64,000 nt of DNA from Balanoglossus misakiensis (lineage: Eukaryota; Hemichordata), in assembly GCA_040954595.2 (NCBI GenBank), contig CM082588.2, positions 3,038,001 to 3,102,000 on the forward strand. Reading direction: 5' to 3'. Shown here in pieces: positions 11,427 through 21,500 of this stretch (its first letter is position 1; the number at the start of each line of letters is the position of its first letter). Under the pieces are notes generated by a model. It was not told the origin of the DNA. It did not search any database and saw nothing but the letters and a program-made list of their open reading frames with translations. The position numbers and the translations under genes were made by a program.

Positions 11427-12690
11427 TCAATCTGTACCGAAGTACTTCTGTCCAAAGTGATTTGGTGTGGTTGGCAGAATCTCTGATGTTAACACTGTGA
11501 TTTCCGGGTGCTCATCGATGACAGTTCTTATTGCTGTGATGAGATGGAGGGAGAGAGAGAGAGAGAGAGAGTCAATATTTCATGGACCTTAACCTTTTTT
11601 TCTCTTTTATGACAGGATAATTTGAAGTTGCTCTGAGAAAATATGAGAAAAAGTTTCTTACCATGAGGTGTTGCAAACAAATTCAGCAGAATGATATTTC
11701 TCTCTGGGACGCTGTGGTCTCTGAGAACATTCACTGCTTGTATAACAGTGTTGCCTGAATCTGTTGTAGGTCAAATAAATGTAAAAATAAAGATGTCAGG
11801 TTGAAAAATGACCAGTCCTCTGTCACTGTTTCAACATGGAGGTATATAACAAACAGAAACTTACTCAAAATAGGATACATTAATAGAACTTTTCTTGTGT
11901 CGATGTCTTGTGGCAGTTTTGCGTAGAAAACTCGTGCTTGGTTTGTCTCCTCGTCACTTTTAATTAAAATTTTTCCGATGCGTATCGACCGGCAACAGTC
12001 CCTCAGTCCTTCCTCCATTGCCTCTCCTGAAAAAAGAGAAACTCGGTATTGGATCAATCCATCCAAGAACGGTTACCATGGTTACAATCTAAGAACAATA
12101 CATTTTTCTATTTTATCTTTTTTCTATATACCCACCGCTTCTCATGATGCTCACACCACAGTTGCCTTTCTGAAACTGAATGCCATCGTAACTGTGTCCG
12201 GTTGGCGTGGTTACCGTACACTGATGATATGGTAATTGATTCAGACCTTCTTCAACAACAAGCCTGATCTGAAATGGAAGCAAAAGTTTACTGTAATTTC
12301 TGACTGTTATCATCAACTATCCAACAATCAGTTATTGAAACTACACTAACAGTACGTGTATCAAATTGAAAAAAAAAGAGATCAAATCTTACCAGCCTAT
12401 CTGCATAGAATACAAAATCTCCTCTTGAGGTAGTTCTGCAATATAGAAGTAAACAAAGTCGATAAAAGTCTACAAGAACATTGTAATTTGAGGGATGTGT
12501 ACACTAATCAGGTCATGACCTTCAGCATGAAATGAAACACTTGTCAATATCAAACTTACTGATCTCGTATAACAGTCTGCAGTTCTTTTACTTGGTCGTT
12601 TTGCTTCAGGATTTTCACTTTCGCCCCAAAAGTCATATTAGTGTTGGACTTCCTACTCTCTGTGGCACCCGATTTCTTTTCTCCAGCCAT
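11427..12690 (-). CDS. UPRT: Uracil phosphoribosyltransferase homologue
   Basis: Six exons: 12690-12560, 12435-12393, 12268-12136, 12026-11865, 11760-11662 and 11533-11427, giving 675 nt (224 aa) with consistent phases. The protein follows animal UPRT along its length: ELQTVIRD, SRGDF, RLVVEEGLNQLPY, VTTPTG, GNCGVSIMRSGEAMEEGLRD, CCRSIRIGKILI, SDEE, the PRPP-loop region YPILNSGNT, LLNLFATPH, and the C-terminal NHFGQKYFGTD. Microbial UPRT makes UMP from uracil and PRPP. Animal homologues keep the fold, but the human protein is reported to lack uracil-binding residues and activity, so the reaction here is uncertain. It lacks the long N-terminal extension of human UPRT (309 aa). It is divergent from ABCB7, with 305 bases between start codons. 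The loop reads NSGN where human has STGN. Confidence 0.95.
11551..11571. repeat. (GA)n microsatellite in the last UPRT intron
   Basis: A GA tract about 17 bases from the acceptor of the final UPRT exon. On the transcribed strand it is a (TC)n tract and so forms the polypyrimidine tract of that acceptor. Confidence 0.85.
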
Positions 12691-12995
12691 TATCACGACC
12701 TTACATGGACTTCAACTTGCGCTCGAAATCTACACATGGGATTTGACCTGACACACAACACTTTGACCTCATAGTAAGTCCGCCGGACTCATCACAGATA
12801 AAATACAGTACCTGAAAAGAGTCTAAACTCTTATTCCGACTTACTACATTTCATTTATTACATAAATAGATTTAAAAATATTACTTTTTGCATTAACTTT
12901 GCAGAAGAGAAGACGAATTCAGAGTTAGAAGCACAAAATAATAATTTATTACGCGCAAATACCCGAACTATTTTACCCATCCTCCCTGATCCAAA
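12691..12995. promoter_or_regulatory. Bidirectional promoter region between UPRT and ABCB7
   Basis: Only 305 bases separate the two divergent start codons, so both 5' UTRs and core promoters must lie here unless there are upstream non-coding exons. No clear TATA box is seen for either gene. Confidence 0.65.
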
Positions 12996-13003
12996 ATGGC
13001 GAC
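12992..13003 (+). promoter_or_regulatory. TISU/YY1-like element over the ABCB7 start codon
   Basis: CAAAATGGCGAC spans the ATG and matches 10 of 12 positions of the TISU consensus SAASATGGCGGC. That element combines a YY1 site with translation start on very short 5' UTRs and is common in mitochondrial genes. Confidence 0.45.
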
Positions 13004-16000
13004 ATACTTGTTGTCATCGGACCTCTGTGTCGTCCGTAAATACTTGGCGTCCGGTGTCGCCCGTGGATCAAAAATCCGGATTGCCCCGTTAATGTCCAGA
13101 CTGAATAACTCGTTATGCGTAGCACAACTTTCATTAAGCCATCAGCAGGTATGAAGGATGAAACATGACCGTGACCGGTCGAAGCACCTCAGTCATTACG
13201 TGACCCCAGATTGACCCAGTGCCCCCCCCCCCCATGAAATGCACACTTGTGTATATTGCTACGGACAATGTTCAGATGAATGTGTGTAAAATGTACATAC
13301 ATGCACTAAGCTGAGAATACTATAGCTGATCATGTATATATCACACGGAAGTTGAGTAGTCTGATAGATCTGTGTTGTTGTACAGTAGTTGTTGTTGTTA
13401 TTGTTGTTATCAATGTTCCAAATACAATCTCATTGTTGATGTTGTAAATAACCGGCGACTGGACTTTCATAGCATAACATGCCAAGCAATCATGTCTTGC
13501 CATCCCCAGAATGCTACAATAAACTCAGTAACTTAGGTAGTTATTTTCTCTTGCCAGCCTTCCCAATGTGCTTGTTTCATTATAGATTCACAACTATTCC
13601 ACTGGACCAGCATGGAAAGGGTACCACAAACTCAGAAACCCAGGAAAGGTTGGTATTGATTTATGTGAACTTGTTGCTTCCCAACATATTCTTTCAATGC
13701 GGAATAAACGAGACCTACCATACTGCATTTCACAGTGCAACAGACTACCCATCGTGACACCAGGACTTTATCGAGACTGCTTCCACGGACACGGTCCTGC
13801 TGCTCTATCCAATACGCCGGTGCCTAAAGAAAGTGTAAGTGGATGGGATATTATGAAGATCATGACCACATACATCTGGCCGAAAGATGCTCCTGGAATT
13901 AAGACCAGGGTGATGATAGCACTGGGGCTGTTGATAGGTTCCAAGGTAAGCCCTTACTACCAGTTATCACTGCTGTCTCAGTCTGCCGTCAAAAATTTCT
14001 ACAGTTGCAAAGTGTGTGAGCCACTACCCATTTAAAGAAATGTCACCCCAGGGGCAGTGTAAGTTAATCCTTTCGCCATTTCTCCCCTCTCTTAGCTGAT
14101 CAACGTGCAGGTGCCTTTCATCTTCAAGCATGCCATTGACTACCTCAACACAACACCGGCAGAGATTGCTACGACCAGCTCAGTGGGCGGAGCGGTCACT
14201 GTTGCCACAGCAATGGTTCTAGGATGTAAGTTGACAGCATAGATTTAAACCTGTTAATTAAAACTGAGTTTTGAGGTATATCTGAATATACTGGTAACTC
14301 CATTGTAAATTAAATGGAGTCAACCTACACTATGGAATGATAAAGTATGAGTAATCTTGTCTGTTTTTCCATGGTCTTAAACTAGATGGTGCAGCTAGAG
14401 CCGGCGCTTCATTTTGCAATGAATTAAGAAATGCTGTCTTTGGCAAGGTGGCACAGAACTCAATTCGACGGGTAGCCAAGAATGTCTTCATACACCTTCA
14501 CAACCTCGACTTGAACTTTCATCTCTCAAGACAGACTGGGGCACTGTCAAAAGCTATTGACAGAGGAAGCAGGTATGTGTGATTGGTAGCCCTTTAAAAT
14601 AGCATTTGCAGACATGTGTATACGCAATGTATTCTTACATGTAATCAACATATTTGATGCTTATATACACACAATCATTTTGTAGTAACAGCTTGAAACA
14701 TTTTTTACAGGGGGATCAATTTTGTCTTATCTGCTTTAGTATTCAATATCGTTCCTACAGCATTTGAGGTCTCTCTGGTTAGTGCAATATTGGTAAGTGG
14801 CACGTTTACAGGCATTTGGCCTTGCAATATAAGCTGTAGTTTCCTTGAAAAATCTGTTGCAACAGCTGAACAGGTCCAGTAATCATTATCATTCAAGGCT
14901 TGCGCATTAGCAGTTGCCAGAAACAGTTTTATTTGTTTTGTTTGTTTTTCATGACAGTATTACAAATGTGGTGGGATGTTCACCGTGGTCACCATCAGCT
15001 GTCTGGCTGCATATGCTGCATTTACATTCAGTATAACCTCATGGAGGACAAAGTTCAGGGTTCAGATGAACAAAGCTGACAATCAGGCGGGCAACCAGGC
15101 GATAGACTCACTTATAAACTATGAAACAGTCAAGGTAAGTCTGCCTTTTAATAACCATGGATATGTTAACCCTTTCACTCCAATTAGGATTGCTGACACC
15201 ATGTCTGTCTAATGGCACAAATATTTTTTCAGTATTTCAACAATGAGAAATTTGAAGCAGAGAAATATGACAAAGTTCTGGCCAAATATGAGCAAGCATC
15301 ACTGAAGACAACAACCAGTCTGGCAATGCTTAATTTTGGACAGAATTTGATCTTCAGCACATCCTTGGCGGCCATTATGGTTCTTGCTAGCAAAGGAATT
15401 ATTGCAGGTACGTTGCTTCTACACCTGTGATGTCTTTTGGCCAGCACATTGAGCACATTGACAGTGAAACGATAAGTCTTTGATCTTCTTCTGTAGGTGA
15501 CATGACAGTTGGTGATCTGGTCATGGTGAATGGTCTTCTGTTCCAGCTGTCCCTGCCACTCAACTTTCTGGGAACAGTGTACCGAGAAATCAGGCAGTCG
15601 CTGATCGACATGACCACCATGTTTAACCTATTGAACTTGGACACAAAGATTAAGGTAAATCAGCTGCCTGTTCAGTGATTAAAGTTGAAATTTGCAACTG
15701 TGCAATGCAATGTATCATTCATGGCGCCCTCTGGTGGACAAATTCACCACTTGGAAACTGACGTTTTGATTCGTATCAATTTTCCTTCAGGACCAATACA
15801 ACGCCCCTCCACTCCATGTCAGTCCAAAGGAGGCCACCATCACATTTGAAAATGTTTCTTTTGGCTACACACACGGCAAGATGATTCTTGATGACGTATC
15901 ATTTACAATTCAGACCGGACAGAAAGTGGCTGTGGTTGGAGGGAGTGGATCAGGGTGAGTATACGGTCATTAGTGCTGCAAAAGTTTTAGTTGGTTCTGT

Positions 16001-17302
16001 TGGACGAGGTGTTGAATGGGAACTGGTACCATAGCCCCCTGAACTCAGCATGTGACTGGTTTTGATGTTTCAAATTTCCAAGACATACACAAGGACGGCA
16101 TGCATGTTTAAATTTGTGTATTGATTCTGTTGTCGATTTGTTCACAGCTATTGTAGTCCAACATGAGAGTCATGTTTTTACCCCCTTTCTCAGGAAATCC
16201 ACAATAGTAAGGCTGCTGTTCAGATTCTATGATCCTATATCAGGTCGAATTCTAATCAATGGACAAGACATCAGAGATGTTTCCTTAGACAGTCTGCGCC
16301 AAGCCTTGGGTGTGGTCCCACAGGTGAGATACATATTAGTTTTGGTGTTAATTCATGCTCATAACCTGTCAACTAGTTTGCAATGCGTGAAAGACTGAAA
16401 ATATATCAATCTCCCTCCACAGGACTCTGTGTTGTTTCACAACACCATATTCTACAACCTGCAGTATGGTAACTTAGACGCCACAGCCGAAGAAGTCTAC
16501 AAAGCAGCACAGGCCGCTGATATCCACAGGAGTATTATCAAGATGCCTCATGGATACGAAACGCAGGTTGGAGAACGGGGATTGAAACTCTCAGGTGGTG
16601 AGAAGCAGCGTGTTTCCATTGCAAGGACCATGTTGAAGAATCCAGCTATTGTATTGTATGATGAAGCTACTTCATCGTTAGATTCCATTACAGAACAGGT
16701 GTGTATTTTTGGTGGGTGAGGGGAGGGGGAGAGGTGAAGAGTATACCGTAATCTATAGAATTTTAACGTATGTGATAATGTTCTTGTTGATCTGAGTATA
16801 GCAAATCTCAGAGTTTAACAGTTAGAAGTTGTAAACTTTACCAAAAGGTAAGCGAATACATGTATACTTGGTCTCATGAACATTTCACCTAAAAACGAAC
16901 TACTGACACAGTATTGAATGTCTGCAGTTGAAGTGTCAACCAGGGATGGATAACTGTGCCTTTAAAACCTCTACCAGGGAACATGGCTCTACGGTTTCTG
17001 TGATACTCACTAAAAGTCATTTTCTCTCTACTTCTCAGAATATTCTTCAATCAATGGAAAGCATGACATCAGGAAGAACATCGCTCTTTATCGCTCACCG
17101 TCTTTCCACCGTCATGGACTGCGATAACATCTTAGTCCTTGATCAGGGACACATATCAGAACAGGGAACACATTACGAACTCCTGGCCAATACAGACAGT
17201 ATATATAGCAACCTGTGGACGCAGCAGAATAAAGCCTTTTTTGTGGAAGCTGAGTCGGAGACCAAAGATGGTGATGGTGTTGATGCTGGGGAACTGCTTT
17301 GA
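12996..17302 (+). CDS. ABCB7: Mitochondrial iron-sulfur ABC transporter ABCB7
   Basis: Thirteen exons: 12996-13148, 13586-13648, 13736-13945, 14096-14225, 14386-14572, 14711-14792, 14958-15134, 15233-15407, 15497-15654, 15791-15954, 16194-16323, 16423-16698 and 17039-17302 (2,169 nt, 722 aa; human 752). The Arg/Ser-rich N-terminus suits a mitochondrial presequence. The membrane domain carries the ABCB7/Atm1 signatures [30 protein letters not shown] and [20 protein letters not shown]. The nucleotide-binding domain has Walker A GGSGSGKST (split by an intron, near 500), signature LSGGEKQR (599-606), Walker B IVLYDEAT (619-626) and H-loop His655. As a half-transporter it should dimerise in the inner membrane and export a sulfur or glutathione-bound Fe-S precursor for cytosolic Fe-S proteins. 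The human C-terminal Cys-rich tail is absent; this one ends [10 protein letters not shown]. Exons 1-2 are less conserved and rest mainly on splice phase. Confidence 0.96.
13222..13233. repeat. Poly(C) run in ABCB7 intron 1
   Basis: Twelve consecutive C residues. I see no function for them. Confidence 0.9.
15166..15181 (+). repeat. Solo TIR-like remnant
   Basis: TTAACCCTTTCACTCC in ABCB7 intron 7 resembles the terminal repeat of the element at 17325-17420. No partner repeat was found nearby, so it may be a remnant or chance. Confidence 0.35.
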
Positions 17303-17324
17303 GGAAGAGATACAGAACATTTCC

Positions 17325-17420
17325 TTTAACACTTTCACCACAATGGTTTGGTCCAAATCCATTGTCTTCTATGGTAAAACTGGACCTAATAAAGAAGGAA
17401 CTGGGGGTGGAAGGGTTAAA
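17325..17420 (+). mobile_element. MITE-like element in the ABCB7 3' UTR
   Basis: About 96 bases bounded by inverted ends: left TTTAACACTTTCACC, right GGTGGAAGGGTTAAA, whose complement is TTTAACCCTTCCACC (13 of 15 match). The interior (GGTTTGGTCCAAA, CTATGGTAAAACTGGACC, AAGGAACTGGGG) recurs at 35005-35090. It starts 22 bases after the ABCB7 stop codon and has no coding capacity, so it is a non-autonomous element. Confidence 0.6.
17388..17393 (+). terminator. Poly(A) signal candidate inside the MITE-like element
   Basis: AATAAA 86 nt after the ABCB7 stop lies within the repeat. A second AATAAA at 17487-17492 lies outside it and could be used instead. Confidence 0.4.
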
Positions 17421-17486
17421 TGTTGTCTGAACGTGGTGACTCATCTTCACCATAACATAGATGGTTCCCAACGTCTCCAAGAGATA

Positions 17487-17492
17487 AATAAA
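17487..17492 (+). terminator. Poly(A) signal of ABCB7
   Basis: AATAAA 185 nt past the stop codon, in AT-rich sequence typical of a 3' end. Further AATAAA copies occur near 17545 and 17965. Confidence 0.5.
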
Positions 17493-18539
17493 GTTTAAAA
17501 ACAAGTAGGAGATATTTTAAGGAAAAGATTGGATATCTTTCAAAATAAAATATGTTTTTATACATATATTTATGTAATTTTGAAAAATCAATGAACTGTA
17601 CTATGTACATGTAATTAAAAACATCAGATTATGACTTTGATTCTCAAAAGAATGGGTGCTCATGATAAACACTTCAGTCACATATAAACACACGCATCAG
17701 CATGTATAACACTGTTACAAATACAGAAACATGGTGTCCTTCAATGAGAACTTTGCATAGACTGTGTCGAGTGGGATAAACCCAATGACATAAATACAAA
17801 ACTGTTATGTAAGTGTTTATTGCTTTTTTTACAGTCCCCAGCTTTTATGTTATTCCCCAGCCTTTTGTTTATTTTGTAGTAATTTTAGTTCCTAGCCTTT
17901 TATTTATTTTGTGAATAATGTTTTTGGAATGACTTGAGTGAAGATGAGCATTTACAAGTGAAATAAAATATTTTTAGTCAAATTTCTTTCTTTACAGCAT
18001 TACCAGTATACAAGGATACCGGATATTAACCCTATTTTTGAGATTGCATTTTAAAAACATGCATCTCAACAAAATAAACATTTTTTATCAAGACGTGGAT
18101 GTCAGCTCTAGAAGTTCAACAGAGATACAAGAAAAGGTATGTGGATTTAGATCTTTTGGGACTTGAGAAGTCTGGCAATGATATACCAGTCAGGATGTGT
18201 ACATTGCAGAAATGTACATGTCATAATACATTTCCCTGAATGTGAATATACAAGCAGGAACTGATAGATAACAAGTACAATTTTACAGTTGAGTTTAATA
18301 TGAACAACTTGGCCCAGTATTGCTGACCCAATTTTAAGAGAGGGAACGTGTTGAGCTGTCAAAGTAGATCATAAAAAGCAATAGACTTAGGGGGCGTACT
18401 CTGTTCACGTGATCTCCTAAGGTCGCTCCGCCATATTGGCTACGAATCTCGGTTCAATGGTGGTTTGAGGTCAAAACACCGAGATTCATAACAAAAAATT
18501 ACACGATTCGAAGAAAAAGGTGGTAGACAGGTTGTCATA
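17493..18539. other. Intergenic region between ABCB7 and PICALM
   Basis: AT-rich and without a supported gene. The last ~150 bases are richer in CpG and should hold the PICALM promoter, including TCACGTGA at 18405-18412 and a YY1-like GCCATATTGG just after it. Confidence 0.6.
18405..18412. promoter_or_regulatory. CLEAR/M-box-like palindrome upstream of PICALM
   Basis: TCACGTGA, the core bound by MiT/TFE and USF-type bHLH-zipper factors, lies 128 bases upstream of the PICALM ATG. A regulatory role is inferred from position only. Confidence 0.35.
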
Positions 18540-21500
18540 ATGTCTGGGCAGAGTGTAATGGACCGCGTTACCGCGGCAAAGCATACGGTCACCGGTTCTG
18601 GGTTGGCGAAATCTGTGTGCAAAGCTACGACTGAAGAGATCATGGGCCCGAAAAAGAAGCATTTAGATTGTAAGTAATACTTCAGAAAACGAGATTTCTA
18701 TCTTTGAAAAATAATTAACTGTTTTATTCTGCCCGCGCATATAAGACTACAGTGCCTGTTTAAGTTTGTATAGGTGATTCGTGGAAGTTTTTGTGACTAT
18801 AAACCCAGACAAGCTAGGGGGCGTTGCATTGACCCCATGTCTCTTGCATACCAACAGTATTACCGTATCCGTGTTTGCGGTGTCAGTCACAAAACCCGAA
18901 ACGAATGAGCCACGTGGAAAAATAATCCACCGATCACGTTTTAATGGGTAGAGTCTAAATCACAAACTGTTATGAATGCTGATTTCATAGTACTTAAATG
19001 AAATGTTTGTTTCAACCGGTAAATGGAGACGCCGACTGAAATGAACATGGTAACCGACGCGTCACTCAGTGCACAGCGTTGACGTAGCAAGTTTTGAGAG
19101 ATTCATTCTGTGATTATCAAGTGCTTGTATATCGGCCTTACCACTGAACTTGGTGAAGAAAATACTTTCAGTATACTAAACTTGAGTATACGAAATATTA
19201 AATTTGGCAATAATTTGTCATTTATAGTCCATTGATCGACTTAAAATGTCCTTGACAGATGGGGAGGGGGAGAGCTGCATGCTTACATCCACGTAGTCCT
19301 TCAAATATTATAAAACCCCATAGGAAGTGGTCTGTCTGAATGATTTGATTCATAGTAGACATGACTGGTGGTCTTTATTCAAAACATATAAACACAGACA
19401 TGTCAGGGCTGACCATTGAGACGCTACACTTGTATTTTAATTCATAGTGGATTGAAAGGAATAAACATCAAAAACGTGACACCAAACAATGGGCTATTAT
19501 TCTTATTGTCAGTCAATAATTTCACGATGAAATTATGTAGACCTTATTCTTTAATATAATAAAATAATGTAAAATTATCTGACTATTCCTTTCATCAGTG
19601 TGCACATTTTTCATCGGACTCATTACTTTTAATGTGTACATGAATCTTTAATGGGTGTGTACATGTACTATATGTATCAGCACTTAAGCAATTTGTGCAT
19701 TGCCATTTTGAATGAACAAAGGAAAAGCCGGTGTACTGGTAAACATGTTCTTCGTCATAAACAATTTCAAACGGCAGGAACATATCCCTTTGTGCACAGC
19801 TTTAGAGGACACAGTGAAGGATAAATTTGCCAGCTGTGCACTGTGTAGTCCAATTGTTCATGAGCTTCACTCACAGATGTCAGATCACCTGTCAATTATA
19901 TGCCCATATGACATACTCATAAATTTGGTGTGATATTGTCTCCATTAATTTTATGCAGTAATGCAGACCTAACTTTGTCATAATCAGATGTTCATTTCAA
20001 CTTGGGTTCATTGGCTTCTCTAACTTGTACATTGATAATTAATTATTGGTCAGTGCCAGGAAGAACTTAATTAGATTAATTAATTTTGTAGAGGCATTTG
20101 GTTTTCCAATCATAATGTTCCCTGAGCTATATCTTGGTTGTTTACATGTTTGTATTGACTTATGTTTACATGGAGAATGTTTCCAAGCAAGAAGGGAACC
20201 ACCCATCCGGAGTCCTCTTCTTGGAATAGAGACCCTGCTTGCATTCAGTCATGTCTCGTGTACCTTCCATGACCTCTGATGACTGGCTGACCTGTCCCTG
20301 TATAATACACCATTTAAAAGTTGCTGGTTGATTCTAACTAAAGGGTGTGTCTGATGAAATAGATCATACCTGTTGTCATACCCTTTAACTCCAACAAGGT
20401 GGTTAAACCCCCTTTATTTTCAGTTGGTATAGATGAACAGTTAAGTTTGCATAATGGAGTGAGGTGAAAGGGGTTATACAGCGAGTTTGAATGAGGATCC
20501 GTTGAGAGCCAGTCCTGAGCCATTGTGAGCCAGAGGCGTTATCAAAGAATAGGGTTATCATAGTGTAGTGTACTCAAAATGATGTAATCTAAATATACAT
20601 TTCATAGCGATAAAAATTGAGGGTCCTTGACCTCATATCACTGAAAATCCCATCTGTCGGCCATGCACTGATAGTCTGCATGTTCTGGTGGTACATTTTC
20701 TTCTGTCACTGAGTAGTGAACCAGATTGAGTCTGCAAAATCATTGTTTGACACATTAAAACTATTTTCTCAACTTAGAAAACTTCCACATCCTGTCGTCT
20801 AACATAAATAGTCTGCTCAATCACATGATCAAAATTGTAGGGTTGTAGGTAACATATTTTTCAGACAGAAATTGTATTAGACAGTCACAGGTTTTCCCCC
20901 ACTAATGCATGGAATGCAACTGATTATATTTATTCTAGTACAGTAGTATCAGCAATAGATTTATTGTCACATTGATTCTTTGAACTTTGGATGCTTGACG
21001 GATTCCAGAAAAGGACAAATGTCAAATTTCTCAACTTGCTAAATGGTACCTGACAAAACTGACTGGTGCACTCATAATTTACTGGGAATTTGAACTGAGA
21101 AAGTGCTCCTTACAAAACCATGTGATGATGTTGCGCTTGAGGGGAGAAATATGCACATTCCGACATGCATTCATGTGTGTGTGTCCATTCTCGGAAGGTG
21201 TGGCATATCATGAAGGTGTGTCCATAATTGGCCTGTTGAGTCTCTGTTAGTACCAGTACTAGTAGAAAGCATGAAATTGGAGGTCTAATGAGGGTGTGGG
21301 GTAGAGAACTCTGATTCAAATGTAATGCAGGACCAACACAAAGTAGGAGGTCTGTTCCGACAGACTTTTGAAAGTGAGATTCTTGGGAAGAAATTGACCA
21401 ATCAGAAGCAATCGTGCAAGACCTGCGCTGATCTCATATTCGTACATGAGGAGCAGTGGTGTGCCTAGTTTTGTAGGTCATTTTATACACATGAAAGCCA

